DNA of 64,000 nt from Hortaea werneckii (GCA_037044905.1 JBAOKB010000154.1:310001-374000), one strand, 5' to 3'; positions 1 to 11,125 are shown, numbered from the stretch's first letter. Notes: generated from the sequence alone by a model not told the origin. A program made the numbers and translations.

Positions 1-405
1 ATGCCCTTACTTGAGCCACTGTAACTCTCTATGCTATCATGTTCGGTCGCCGACGGCGGAGGAAGAACCATGTCCTTTTAGGAAGGAGATGCTGAGCTTA
101 TCTGCGCCCAAACGCACGGGCCGTATGATTATATAAGTTTGGTAGACAGGCTGTGGGGCACTGCAGTAATCGTGTCGTGGCACATTGGACTTTCGCAAGA
201 TAAACGCGAGCTCTAGGCATTCATTAGCTCGGAAAGCTTCTATCAGGTGGTGCAATTAGTTCGATATTCAGAACTGCGAGTGTCGATCTATCGGATTTCA
301 TTGCGGAAAGATTTGTAGGCGATTTGATTGACGTACGCCTCTATTTATGGGTTTCGTGCAGCTGACTGGGACAGACCTGTGTCTTCGACGTCGGTATACA
401 AATCT
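1..405. other. Window edge, no gene recognised
   Basis: I see no conserved reading frame here. It lies just 3' of the minus-strand membrane-protein gene and probably holds its 3' UTR. A gene truncated by the window edge cannot be excluded. Confidence 0.4.
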
Positions 406-2058
406 TTAGACAAGTGACGAATTGTCCGTACCCACTGCCAGATCACGCTTCATCAAACCAGCGCGCTCCATCATAGCTGAGAATGTTGTCTCCCTCTTGG
501 CCGGGTCTTGATGAGGCGTCAGCCCATTGTCCTCACCATCAAGCCGGCCTGTAGCTCTACCCATGGCGTCTCCGTAATAATCACTCGGCGTGTACGGTGT
601 ACCAAGAGCAATACGACTTGCACTAGGACCTGGTAGGCGAGTTGGGGTTTCATTTTGGAGTGGCGGATCGCGAGCTGCAGCATCAGCTCGATTAGGCCGC
701 TCTCCTGAAAGCTTCCAAGTACGTCCGGATCCTTCATCTTCGCCAGACCTCTTCGCTCGTTGATCGGGAGTGACATTCTCAGGCCCATCCATCAACACCT
801 CCACAGTCTCAGTACTTCCGTTTCGGTTGCACTCTGCAGGCCTTCTGCGCCTACTGTCAGTGCGTGAAGCAGCTTGAGACGTTCCTTCTCTTATGTGGCC
901 GCGAAGTGAATGTCTCGACTTTTGCCTTCTCAGTGCTCTCACTGGGCTGATTTTGAAAGAAAGTGTGCCCCGCTTGAGATGGCTAGGCAGTGGAGGCTGC
1001 GTCACCAGAGGCGTTGAAGGGGATTGTCTGATAAATGGCGAACGCGAAAAAAGCGCTTTTACAGCTTTCGGAGTACAAGGCGTGATAGGTCGCCTGGCCC
1101 GGTGACTTCGACACTATAGCCACTTTGATTCTGTGGCCCGGTGTACGTCCTATGCTGCGGTGGCGTCGTCCTCAGGAACTCTGTGCGGTGCCCTGCCGAA
1201 GCTTCTGCTATTGGTCCCGAGATGGATCGACCATGCATGGTCGGCCGAGCACTGAGAGTACCGAGATCCGTAAGCGTATCACTTGAAAGTTGGCCTTTTT
1301 CATTGTCGACGTAGGTCTTGTTTGGCTGCCGTGTCTTTTTGCGAAGGAGGTAGAAGAACAAGGCGCCACACAGGAGCGCGCCAACGAAGATTCCAGGTGT
1401 AAAGCCGGCGGCGAAGGAAGTACCGGAGAAAACTGACGAGGAGCCCGAGCTACTGCCCGCAATGACTGCAGGATCGCCAGCTAGGGCGGTAGAAGTGATT
1501 GACGTAGACTCAGTGGTCGACGCTGCGGCAGCAATGCCAGAAAGCGTGCTCGCAGAGTGCACAGTTGAGCTTGGAGAAGTCGCTGAGGTACCAGCGGGAA
1601 ACGTCGTTCCTTCGTTAGTAACTGAAGTGGAAGGGAAGGCAAAGCACCGGTCGTCTTTGCATTTGTAACCCAATGGGCAACAAGCCGACCCACACGAAGT
1701 GAGATTCTGCACCGGCTTTGCATGAAGCTGACTTGTAGGATTCGAAGTCGCGTCTTGTAGGCTCTGATCACAACCGACTGGTTGAATGACTTGGCAATTC
1801 TGGCCGTGAGGACAGCAGAGTACGGCGTCGAAAGTACCGGTGGCGTTGATTGCAAGGCATTGCGTTCCAGATGGGCATGTGAAGTCTTCGGGGAAAGGAG
1901 GGGCCGCAAGATACAGCTGGGGAGTCTCGAGAGATGATAGACGATGCTCGAACCAAAGACGTGGTCGTTTCCTCCGGATTGAACGTGGCAGGTATCCACG
2001 CCACTCGTGCCCAGGAAAACACGACAGAGTGGATGAGAGCAATACTCAAAGCGCGCAT
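406..2058 (-). CDS. Cys-rich single-pass membrane protein
   Basis: A secreted-then-anchored protein of unknown function. The start at 2058 is chosen because it gives a signal peptide (MRALSIALIHSVVFSWA). A 79-base GT-AG intron after WAR then joins the mature part that begins TPQLYLAAPPF. The ectodomain has two cysteine blocks (around CPSGTQC and CCPHGQNC, then CGSACCPLGYKC). A Ser/Thr-rich stalk follows, then one transmembrane segment (FVGALLCGALFFYLL) with a positive stop-transfer RKK. The cytosolic tail is basic and Ser-rich. A second intron near 995-1075, probably 80 bases and ending GACGCAG, joins the last exon, which ends at 406. The layout resembles fungal Wsc/Mid2-type surface proteins, but no WSC domain is seen, so a sensor role is only an inference. 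The exact splice sites of intron 2 are uncertain. Confidence 0.65.
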
Positions 2059-2698
2059 GTTTCTCTATCCTCTTATTAAGCAGTTCAAATATTTATTCGA
2101 AGGTCGGAGGTGGAGATGCGACCTGCGCGAAAAAGAAATGAAAGAACATCAAAGAACAGACGTAGGGCAGAGGGAAGTGTCGTCTACATCAAGCCTAAGA
2201 AGCGATATCTTAGGCATTGAGACACAGATTTTTGAAACAGTCTTACCAGCTCGTGGCGCCGCCCGCAAGGCCGATAATCATAGGATGGGATGGTTGCACT
2301 CTTTCCCTAGACTCGGGCAACTAGCGATACGCAAGACACACGAAACAAGCGTGCGCATTCTGAGCGAGTCTAACCATAAATGGGGTGAGACTTCAGGGCG
2401 GCAAGTCCATATTCGCTGATGTTCGAGGACAAGGCTTCGACGGTCTGACGGTGACACATGTGTCAAAACGGGATGTGAGATGTCTAATGGTTGGCTATGG
2501 TTCATCAACGAAGCGCCTCCATCCATCTCACCTGCCTTGCAGACTGCAGTGAATGCGGAGCGAGCGGAGGTGTGCCTCAGGCCACCATAAAGCCGCCCGG
2601 ACAGCGGAGGGCAGCGCGGGCGGCTCTCCGTCCTTTTCCAGAAGGAAATACCAGGTACGATCGCGGAGGTTGAAGTGGCACACAGTAGTCGTTCAGCG
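2059..2698. promoter_or_regulatory. Divergent intergenic region
   Basis: This 640-base gap separates the minus-strand membrane-protein gene from the plus-strand mitoribosomal gene, so it should carry both promoters. Open frames here show no family resemblance. No specific site could be assigned. Confidence 0.4.
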
Positions 2699-3748
2699 AT
2701 GATGATTACACGACGATTGGCCAGACAGGCGAGCGCCTTCTCTCAATCAACACCATGGACATGCCCATCATGCGTACGTCGACCCCGAGTCCCCCTCGCG
2801 AGTTTCCCGTCCACTGACCAGAGGCAATCCAGACCAGAGCCATCGCTGCCCCCTCGCGAACAACCATTGCCTCCTCATCCAGCCGCTTCCTATCCACCAC
2901 TCGCCCCCTCTTCCGCCGAGACCCCCCGAAACTTGCCCATCAAAACAGCTTCACCACTCACGGCATTCCCGATCTGCTCTCCCCCGAGGGCTTCGAAATC
3001 GCGTGGATCCAATATCAGCAGTTGATGGTGGATAAGCTGGACGACCTGACTGCCGGCGAACCGTTCGAAAATTCCCAACCCAAGGACCTCGTCCTTCGCT
3101 TCGCGCGTGACCCATTGGCCGCGAGCTTGTTCAACCATGCCAGCATGGCGCATAACAACAATTTCTTCTTTTCCGGGCTGAGCACCAGGCCTCTGGAAGT
3201 TAGAAAGCGTTCCAAATGTTGAGGAGAGTTTGATTGACACATTTGGCTCAATAGAGACGCTGAAGATGACCATGCTGGACACAGCAAGCGCTATGTTCGG
3301 GCCGGGCTTTGTATGGCTAGTGTGGGCAAGAGATTTGAACAATCCTACATCGGGACAAGCAGGTCGACATGGTGCGTGGCGCATTCTGTCAACTTACCTA
3401 GCTGGCACGCCGTACCCGGAGGCTGGCTACCGGCAACAAGGTCTCGACACCAACACGAGCAACGCATCCGAATACAAGGGATACATGAATCAGCAGCCGG
3501 CTAACGCGGTTGGCTCCTTTGGCCCTTTCTCGGCCATCGGGCAGAAGCAATCGAAGCTGCCGCCTGGCGGCACGAACATCATGCCCGTGCTGTGCGTGAA
3601 CACCTGGGAGCACGTCTGGCTCCGGGACTACGGTATGCATGGGAAGAGGGCATTCTTGTCTGACTGGTGGAAATGCATAGACTGGAGTGTTGTGGAGGGT
3701 AATACGCCCGCAGAAGCGAAGGGGCAAAATACTTGGGTGAGGGCATGA
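2699..3748 (+). CDS. Mitochondrial small ribosomal subunit protein mS42/mS43 (SOD fold)
   Basis: A subunit of the mitochondrial small ribosomal particle derived from Fe/Mn superoxide dismutase (yeast Rsm26/Mrp1 type). The start MMITRRLARQASAFSQS reads as a mitochondrial presequence. Intron 1 is 2774-2832 (GTACGT, CTGAC branch, CCAG). The mature part carries the SOD alpha-hairpin (RDPLAASLFNHASMAHNNNF) and the C-terminal SOD domain (AMFGPGFVWLVW, then PVLCVNTWEHVWLRDYG). The C-terminal DVWEHAYY-type metal site is degenerate (NTWEHVWL), as expected for the ribosomal paralogues. Near 3204-3211 the frame slips by one extra base between RPLEV and VPNVEESLIDTFGS, while both sides match the family. 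A sequencing indel is the likeliest cause. Whether it is mS42 or mS43 cannot be decided by eye. Confidence 0.85.
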
Positions 3749-4551
3749 GCGACTTGAAGTGTTCTGTCCAGCAGGAAGACGGTCTGGAAGACCATGCAAG
3801 GACTTTGCTCAATAACATGAAGCTTCATTTCGTCGCGCGGGAAAATCGCTCTGAAGCGATCACGGCACTCCGACGTTGGGCTCCCCAGTTGATGAGGGCC
3901 GCCCGTGACGTGAGTTGGACGCGATGTCTGCAACACCTGCAGCGCGATGGAAAGGGCCTCGCGACATGTACACTAATGCGCATAACCTGACACGCTTCGC
4001 CGCTGCCTCGGCAATGTATATCTATTCTGTACTGAAAATGTCCTACGGCTTTTGGCCAACGACTTATCGTGAACTACGACCAAGACACATTTTCAGCTCG
4101 GGTGCCATTAGTTTCATTACTGACCTCTGATCTAGGCAACGGTACAGGAAACAGACGAATGGCCGAACGAAAAGCCTCACCACCCAATTTCCGGTCACGC
4201 TAACGCAAGGACATCCAATTGGCTGGCCAGACATCACATTCCCTTCTAGAATGCGCCACCGTTGGAGATGCGACCTGAGCGCGAGCTTCGCGAAGCCTTT
4301 GCGGGGTGAGCTGCGCACCCCAAAACAGCTGCTGCCCTTGCATAACTACCTCCTACCCTACCTACCTTATTGATGGTGATAATCTAGTTCCAACCTGCCC
4401 AGCTAAACCTTGCGCACTCCATCCTGCTTCCTGTCGCTCACCTCACATCTTCCTGACAAGCACACTTATAAGCTTCCGAGCCACTGTCTTGCTGCTCTGG
4501 AGCACTACAGCTTCAGCAACCTGCCATTACTTTCCGCATACGAGGTCTAAA
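3749..4551. other. Intergenic, no gene recognised
   Basis: This 803-base stretch lies between the mitoribosomal gene and the CFEM gene. Only short random frames are present. The part next to 4552 is pyrimidine-rich and presumably holds the CFEM promoter. Confidence 0.4.
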
Positions 4552-5216
4552 ATGCGTTCCGCCTTTGCTGTCCTTGCCTTCACGGGCGCTGTACTGGCCC
4601 AAGTCGATACTTCCAATCTACCGAGTTGCGCCTTTTCCTGTGTGACAAACCTGGGCGGTTGCAACCAGCTGGACATCACCTGCATCTGTAGCGACACAGA
4701 GCTCATTTCTGGATTGGCGTGTTGTGTAAGCAAGCAGTGCGATGCCGAAGACCAGGACAGTAAGTAGCAATTTGACACCCGCCATGGACGGCAAACGAGA
4801 ACAAATCTCATATTCTACCAGAAACTATTCAATTTGCTCAGAACCTCTGTGGCGGTGAAGGTGTGGACAACCTGCCAACGTCGGCGACCTGCGCATCCAC
4901 GGCTTCCGCCACCGCCTCATCGACCGGCACGAGGACGGGTACGGCAGCAGGTACGGCCGGTACGGCCACGACCGATGCTTCGACGGGCATGATGGCCACT
5001 GGCTCCGGCTCAATGACGATGACCGCTACCAGCATGTCGGAAAGTGCTACTGGTACGGCCGCTGATGCCTCAGCTTCCGGCTCTGACGCCTCCAGCATGG
5101 GCTCATCAAGCGCTAGCGCGTCCGCTGCGGAGCAGACGGACAATGCTGGGGCCAGGAACGCAGAAGGTGGTCTTGGTTTGGGGATGTTGGTTGCCGGATT
5201 GGTTGCTGCACTGTAG
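4552..5216 (+). CDS. CFEM-domain GPI-anchored protein
   Basis: A cell-surface protein with a CFEM domain, a fold used by fungi for haem binding or as a wall-bound or secreted effector. The signal peptide is residues 1-16 (cut before QVDTSNLPSC). The eight CFEM cysteines fit C26, C30, C37, C44, C46, C58, C63 and C79, with an extra C57. D41 precedes the CxC and occupies the axial-ligand position known from haem-binding CFEM proteins. A 62-base intron at 4760-4821 (GTAAGT, CCAG) interrupts after residue 69. A long Thr/Ser/Gly-rich linker follows, ending in NAGARNAEGG and a hydrophobic tail (LGLGMLVAGLVAAL) that fits a GPI signal. The spliced product is 200 residues. Function beyond the fold (iron uptake versus effector) is not determinable. 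Confidence 0.9.
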
Positions 5217-5568
5217 GAGGAGACGCACTGTGGCAGAACTTTGTATCTGATACCCTGTCTAATTGCTATTATTCAACATCACACGCGGTAGCCCATGCCG
5301 AAACTCGATGCAGGTCCTACCAGAATAGCTTTGTCCACGCTGGCCACGCGAAATCAAACGCGTCTACCTAGGCAGCCACGTGCCTGCTCTCTGGAGCATC
5401 AACGGTGAGTCAGACCCGTTCTTCTCTTCAGCAACGTGCTCAGTCTACACCTCGGCACTTTGCCCAACCCACCTCTGATCCAGTGCTTCATTCATTGATG
5501 CAACCTGCTCGTTACGATGGCCACACCCACCATGGCAGTTCGCCGATATCCTTTTCGGCCGGTCGCCC
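5217..5568. other. Intergenic, no gene recognised
   Basis: This 352-base gap lies between the CFEM gene and the next plus-strand gene. GTGAGT at 5404 could be the donor of a 5' UTR intron, but no partner exon is evident. Confidence 0.3.
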
Positions 5569-6162
5569 ATGCGCATGCAAACGACGCAATTCGCGAAGCC
5601 TAGTGGCCGTCTTCAATTCACTCAATCTCTGAGCCTGCCCATGATCTCGACTCGCTCTTTCACAATGCGTACCAAGGATGGAGAACATGAGGTCTCCGTC
5701 GCCCTACCACCCAACGTTCCGCAGCCTCCTGATCTGAATCACTGCTTCGAACGCTACAGCCTAACCGTGAGCCTACAAGACGGGTGTAGCGTGGAGGAAT
5801 GCCAGGAAGTTGCCGCGACTTTGGAGAAGTACGCAGCAAGCATCATAGCTGGCTGCGAGCAAAAGCCGTATGCGCGTTTGGTAGGCGGCAAAGAACGTGC
5901 TGTACCGTCCAGAATATAAAGCTGACTGTTCCAGGATGCAGGTAGCGCGAACGACACCGCAGCACCGGCTCGCGCGAACGTCGCTGTGCAAGTCACGCTG
6001 TTTGTGCCTCCACCAGGCTATCCAGAAATGATTGAAATGAAGGTCTACGAAAACGGCTGTGACATAGCCAAAGGGCTCAAGTCGCTCGATGCACGCATCC
6101 AACACTGCACTTTGTCAGGCGAGGTCAAGGAAGGTGGATTGTGTTATGGTGATGAAGCGTAG
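5569..6162 (+). CDS. Small hypothetical protein, two exons
   Basis: I do not recognise this family. Exon 1 runs to 5880. The intron is 5881-5934 (GTAGGC, CTGAC branch, CCAG, 54 bases, phase 0), and exon 2 ends at 6162. The first frame stops inside the intron at 5919, which supports splicing. The N-terminus (RLQFTQSLSLPMISTRSFTM) is basic, Ser-rich and free of acids, which could be a mitochondrial presequence. The body has Cys-containing amphipathic segments (SLQDGCSVEECQEVAATLEK) and a Pro-rich turn (TLFVPPPGYPEMIEMKV). Alternative starts exist at 5575, 5641 and 5665. About 179 residues in total. Confidence 0.55.
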
Positions 6163-6996
6163 CCTGCAAGCGAAGCGGACTAAGACGCAATGAAAGGCAT
6201 GTGCGGGGAGTTAATTACCGCTGCTAAAGAGCGAGCTGAGAATCAGAATCGACTCGCCTTTGCCTGCCTGCTGAACGCGATTTGTACACTTACCCGAGGC
6301 TCCATGTGGTGAAATGGTGAAAGAGGATGCTCTTGGAGGTGGATCTTGGAGCCAAAGCCAAATGGCAAACCTTTCATGACCTGAACCAAGCGAGATGGTG
6401 GTCTTATCATGAAGAAGCTCCTCATCAAACAGCTCAGATGAATCGCGCTGGGCTCTTTCCGTGAAGCAGGCGTCTTCTGCATCCTACAAAATCAATAAGC
6501 ATGGTCTCAGTTCACTTTCTTAGTTGCAGACATCATCTGTACGTGCCTGTCGGTCTAGAAGCGGTGGCCACCTCAATTCCCAATGAACTACTGCTTCTGC
6601 ATGCGTGACTCGCAGCATTCCCGAGGGGCTCAAGTGGCTATTGTTCCGATGATGCTCGCGCCGCATAGCAACTAAATTGTCGCGCGGTTTTGCTTTCGTT
6701 ATGGGGATTGAGGAGCAAGGTCTTCCTCCTGGAGTAGTAAACACGCAGCTCGCTCACAGTACCACCGAAGCCAGGCTCAAGGAAATAAAACTTTCATAAT
6801 CGTACTGCATAATGGGGTATCGTAAGCCAGCTTCACGCCGGATCTCGGAACTTCTACCCAAACCTCCTGCCCAGCATTCTCCTGTCCGTGGAAAAGCCTG
6901 AGGTTATACCTGCCAGTCTAAACGCCATCGCTATGCATCGAAACATGCAGCCTCGAGGTAGGCTCTTTGGCTCCTCGCCGCGCGCCGGCTTGTGCT
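6163..6996. other. Intergenic, no gene recognised
   Basis: This 834-base region lies between convergent genes. Minus-strand frames around 6243-6744 show no family features and look like chance frames. It probably holds the two 3' UTRs. Confidence 0.35.
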
Positions 6997-7697
6997 TTAC
7001 ATGTCTACGCCTTGCGTCGCGATCTTCTTCAGCTCCCACTCCTTAGTGAACTCTTGATCGAGCTTCTCCAGCTCTCCTACAAGGTCCTTGCATGCCTGGA
7101 CCACTGCGTCTCTCGGGCTCAGCTCCCCGTCTGTCTGCACGCGCATGTTGAAGACGGCAAACAGAGGGTGTGGGACTTGGTAAGCGGCGAAGATGACGTG
7201 CGGAGATTTAACGAGCTTCGCGCGCAGGAGGTTGCCGAGCGTGTGGTCCTCCTTGTTGAAAGTGAACATGGCCGCATTAGGAACGCCTAGATCGTTGTTA
7301 GTCGTCGTTCGGTATCGCAGCGGGGGCGGAGTAGAGGGCTCGGCTTACGGGTTTCGGGCTCGAAGGTGATCTTCTTTTCGCCTTCTTGGAGGAGGAAGAG
7401 CTCGTGCCTGGGAGGAGATGGTTCAGCTTCTAGAGACGTTGGACCAATTGCGCCGTGTACGCGAGGGTCATGGGAAGTGGATGAACGAATCGCATAAGCA
7501 CCGGTGTTCGGAGGAGGTTGACCACCGCGCTTGATAGGGGTGTCTGGATAAACAGGGCCCAACGTGATGTCCACTCTTGTCCTGAATGCGCTGCGGAGAT
7601 GGGTCCTGAATGCGATGCTGGTGGGTGGTGTTGTATGGAGTGTTTGTGACGTCCAAATTAAAGCGAAGAAAAAGACTTACCGGTCTGGTGCGTTCAT
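6997..7697 (-). CDS. RPB11: RNA polymerase II subunit RPB11
   Basis: A core subunit of RNA polymerase II that pairs with RPB3 in the alpha-like assembly platform. Three exons can be read: 7697-7681 (MNAPDR), 7407-7349 and 7286-6997. The introns are 7680-7408 (273 bases, GTAAGT...CCCAG) and 7348-7287 (62 bases, GTAAGC...CTAG). The spliced product is 121 residues, the normal length. It contains the hallmark FNKEDHTLGNLLRAKL and the C-terminal helix (ACKDLVGELEKLDQEF). All exon joins keep frame, with no indels. It is divergently arranged with the nitronate monooxygenase at 8046. Identification is firm. Confidence 0.95.
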
Positions 7698-8045
7698 GAT
7701 GGGCGTCGAAACACCGCGCGCTCAAAGGGCAGGTGCGGGTGCCTTGTTCTGGCAGGAAGGATGGACGGCGGACGAGTGAATTGAGGTTGATGTTCCATGT
7801 CGCATCCGCAAGCCTGGCACTCCGTCCTCCACGCCTGACTAAGCACAGCAACCCGACGGACTCGACAGCCTCCGGCACTGCGCTGAACCGAGGAGATACA
7901 CTTTCGTCCTGTCATCAGAACGAGCAGGCGTGACCACATAAGCTTAGCTGGCTGCCGATGTCGCTAGACCGCTGTTGCTCAAATGAACACTGCTTTCTTG
8001 TAGAATGCTTCAGTCCCAACCTTCAATCGCCTTTGGTAAGTGAAC
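7698..8045. promoter_or_regulatory. Divergent promoter region RPB11 / nitronate monooxygenase
   Basis: A 348-base gap between two divergent starts that should carry both promoters. No specific factor site could be assigned. An upstream ATG at 7984 is followed closely by a stop. Confidence 0.4.
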
Positions 8046-9107
8046 ATGACGGGACTGACAAGGGACTATCCATGGGCGAAATCCCCACTCGTTGCGGTGG
8101 CGCCCATGCGCCTGATCGCACTCTCGCGTCTCGCTACTGAAGTATCTAAAGCCGGCGGGATAGGATTCATTGGCGCTGGAAGCGATGTGTCAACGCTCGA
8201 ATCTGAACTGGAAGCAGTCAAGAAAGCCCAAACGGATTCACCAGCCCTGAGCCAAATCCATGACGTCCTGCCAGTAGGCGTCGGTTTCCTCCTCTGGGCT
8301 GGCGAGGAGCTGCTCAAGAAATCCCTTCCAATCTGGAAAAGTACAAGCCCGCCGCAGTGTGGCTTTTCGCACCAAACCACACAGACCAACTCGCCCAGTG
8401 GACGAAGGAGACGCGCCGTGTCACCAATGGCCAATCTAAAATTTGGATCCAGGTTGGCACTGCTGCGGATGCCATTGAGGCCACAAGCTTTGTCAGCCCG
8501 AGGTCCTCGTCGTCCAGGGAAGCGATGCAGGAGGGCATGGGCTCGAAAATGCGCTGGTCTTATCTCCCTCTTGCCTGAGGTCGACGACGGCGTCACCGCC
8601 TTCGCAAAGCAGCATGGCATTACAAAGCCGACTCTAGTGGCAGCAGGAGGCATAATGGATGGCCGAGGAACTGCTGCTGCTGTAGCACTGGGCGCTTCTG
8701 GCGTTGTGCTTGGCACCAGATACCTTGCTTCTAACGAGGCCAACATCGCCAAGGGCTACCAGGATGCCGTCTTGAACGCTGCCGACGGCGGCGTTACGAC
8801 AGCTAGAGGTAAGGTTTACGATACTTTGCGCGGCACGACAGACTGGCCTGAATGGATTGGAGGACGAAGCGTATTGAATGAAAGCTGGCACGATCATGGC
8901 AGGGGCATGAGTGTCGAGGAAAACAAGCGCTTGTACGAGGAGGCTCTGAAGAAAGGCGATGAGGGGTGGGGAGAGAAGGGGCGGCTGACTACGTATGCTG
9001 GGACAGGCGTCGGTTTGGTCAGAGAGGTCAAAAGTGCTGCTTCCATCACCGAAGAAGCCAGAGAAGACGGTGCTCGTGTACTTAAAGGTGCTGCTAGCGT
9101 AATGTAG
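8046..9107 (+). CDS. Nitronate monooxygenase (2-nitropropane dioxygenase family), three frame shifts
   Basis: An FMN-dependent TIM-barrel enzyme that oxidises alkyl nitronates, often for detoxification of nitro compounds. The N-terminus (DYPWAKSPLVAVAPM, then SKAGGIGFIGAGSD) and C-terminal half (AAGGIMDGRGTAAAVALGAS, VVLGTRYLASNEA) are in one frame. The middle is spread over the other two frames: KYKPAAVWLFAPNHTDQLAQ, then VLVVQGSDAGGHGLEN with the conserved GGHG. The switches fall near 8331-8334, 8489-8493 and 8546-8549, each equivalent to one missing base. The net loss of three bases leaves an uninterrupted 354-codon frame from the ATG that hides the damage and would give a nonsense middle of about 75 residues. 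Sequencing error is likelier than decay because all four blocks are well conserved. Confidence 0.88.
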   Translation: MTGLTRDYPWAKSPLVAVAPMRLIALSRLATEVSKAGGIGFIGAGSDVSTLESELEAVKKAQTDSPALSQIHDVLPVGVGFLLWAGEELLKKSLPIWKSTSPPQCGFSHQTTQTNSPSGRRRRAVSPMANLKFGSRLALLRMPLRPQALSARGPRRPGKRCRRAWARKCAGLISLLPEVDDGVTAFAKQHGITKPTLVAAGGIMDGRGTAAAVALGASGVVLGTRYLASNEANIAKGYQDAVLNAADGGVTTARGKVYDTLRGTTDWPEWIGGRSVLNESWHDHGRGMSVEENKRLYEEALKKGDEGWGEKGRLTTYAGTGVGLVREVKSAASITEEAREDGARVLKGAASVM

Positions 9108-9316
9108 GCCTTCGAACCGCGAATGGACGTGGCCGTTTGTCATGTCCCAGTGCCTTTCATTTCTGGATCTCGGAAAATACAACTAGCGTGGTTGCCTGTG
9201 CTACTCTAGATGCCGGCCAAACCGCTTCGTTCATGCACTTTCTCATGACACGGTTTCGAAGTTGTAAAATTCTTTCATCAGTCTATTGTGACTAGCTATA
9301 TCGCCAAAGAGCGGCA

Positions 9317-11125
9317 ATGGAGAGGCTTCTCCCGATGAGCGACCGTGATCGCTACTATGCAGCTCAGAACATGGCCAGCAGTGGCAAGCTCGATGAAAAC
9401 GGGTCCGCGCTCTTCAAGCATCACTACATCGGTCACCTGAGCCAACAACCTTGGACAACTAACCCTGAAGTTGCTGCTGGCTTCCGATGGCACGCTATCA
9501 CGGAAGATACAAGCGGCGATGCCATGCAGTACTGGGCACGACAAACGAAAGAACTACTCACGGGAAGTGCAGCCCCTTTACTCCCTGAGGTCTTGGACGA
9601 CTTCCTCCAAGGTCGTTACTACGCTCAAAGCGCTGATCCAGATACTGAATGCATATCAGTGCCTTCCCTGAGCTCAGAAACCGACGGTAACACTGAAGAT
9701 CAGTCTCTTTGCCACACACCTCTGCCACACACCTCTTTGCCATTCGCCACTGCAGTCAGACACTTTCGATGAACGACAACGTGCAAATAGCACCACGCTT
9801 GATCTGCAGCAATACGTAGCGACCCTACAATCCCTTCCTAAGGGGCCGGAAAGAGATGCCCAATTCCGCTGCGCTCGTGATGTCTTTGGCGAGTCTGGCC
9901 AATCATTATACCACTTCCACGCTGCCGTACTCATTACAACTGCTGGCGGAAGATGGTCAGAAGCGCCTTTGCGCGACATCATTCGCTCGTCCTGGGACAA
10001 GATGCCGCACGGTGACCGTGACTTGTGGAGAGACAGCACTGCCAAAATGTATGCAGCGTTTGACTTGCGCAACCCAAACGGCATGTGTCACCTCGTATGT
10101 GACCAGACAAGCGCCAGGAGCTGCAGATATCGCCAATCCGCGCACGAAGCTCTAGCCAGAATTGGAGTAATTGTTGAAAGCAATGCTCCACAAAGCCACA
10201 AAGCTATTCCGGACGAAATGCAGAAGGCTGGGGACAGTCCACTTCCAATAACGCAGCACAAGGTCAGTCAACAAGCTGCTGGGGATCCCTCAAACACACC
10301 AGTGCTTGAGTATCTGTGCAATGGAGAGATTGACGAGACAGAACCAGAACTCTTGATCCAGAAGGTCCTGGACGGCATTTCTAGGCTTCAGGCAGATGGA
10401 TGTCTGCCTGTGCTCCGTTTACGCAGTGCGGGTATGCGAATCAATTACGATGCTAAAGCCAACGATGTTACCTCTGTGGCTCGTCGCCTTCAGGCAGCTA
10501 CGCATCGTAGTCTGACGGTCAAAAGAGCCAGTAGAGACAGCATCAACATCTGTTCTCATTTCGAGTGGGTCCTGCAGCCGCTAGTCTGTTCAAATGCAAA
10601 GTCCTTCCAGGGCACGCCCCTTAAAAAGCTGTCAAACTCTGCTGCAGCCAAAGCTAAGCTGGCAATGAATTACAGATCTTCTGTAGAATGGCTGCAAAGC
10701 CGCTCAAAGCCTTGCTTCCCATCACCGAAGCAAAAAGCGATGAAGTGGTATGGCTTGTGATGGACAAGGTTCGAAAGAGGGTTCAAGATAAAGTGAGGAC
10801 CATCATATACACTTCTACCAGCATAACGTGACTGACTTGTATGTTCTAGGAGCCGCAGCACCCACTACTAAAGACTCCTCAAGCAGCCTTGCTGAACAAA
10901 ACAAGCTACAGCCGCATGCAAGACGCCACATTGATCGCGAAGATGGAGAGATGGGGTCTCGCCGACAACGAAAACGGATTTGCTCGCCATATTCGAGATT
11001 GCTTTGAGTGGAAGGGACTTGCATCGGACGAATACGAGGATATGATCGAGCAGAAACTGTACGCATTCAACCTGGCTACGCAGAATCTTCTGTTCAAGGA
11101 GGTGAAGACGGCGCGGCGCATGTGA
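9317..11125 (+). CDS. Orphan hypothetical protein, multi-exon
   Basis: I do not recognise this gene, and it may be lineage-specific. Exon 1 (9317-9686) begins MERLLPMSDRDRYYAAQNMA. A 73-base intron, 9687-9759 (GTAACA...GTCAG), restores the frame of the long middle exon with DLWRDSTAKMYAAFDLRNP. A further intron or shift lies near 10600-10690, where the frame changes once more. The last intron is 10793-10849 (GTGAGG, CTGAC branch, TCTAG, 57 bases). The last exon ends at 11125 with a charged helical tail (ECWKGL-like segment, then QNLLFKEVKTARRM). The product is hydrophilic with no signal peptide, membrane segment or known motif. Roughly 520-560 residues, depending on the unresolved junction. 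Confidence 0.55.

Noticed and set aside
3204..3260. An intron to explain the frame change in the mS42/43 gene
   Set aside because: A 56-base GT-AG candidate exists, but it removes the conserved ESLIDTFGSIETLK segment and does not restore frame. A 25-base one is too short. A one-base insertion explains it better.
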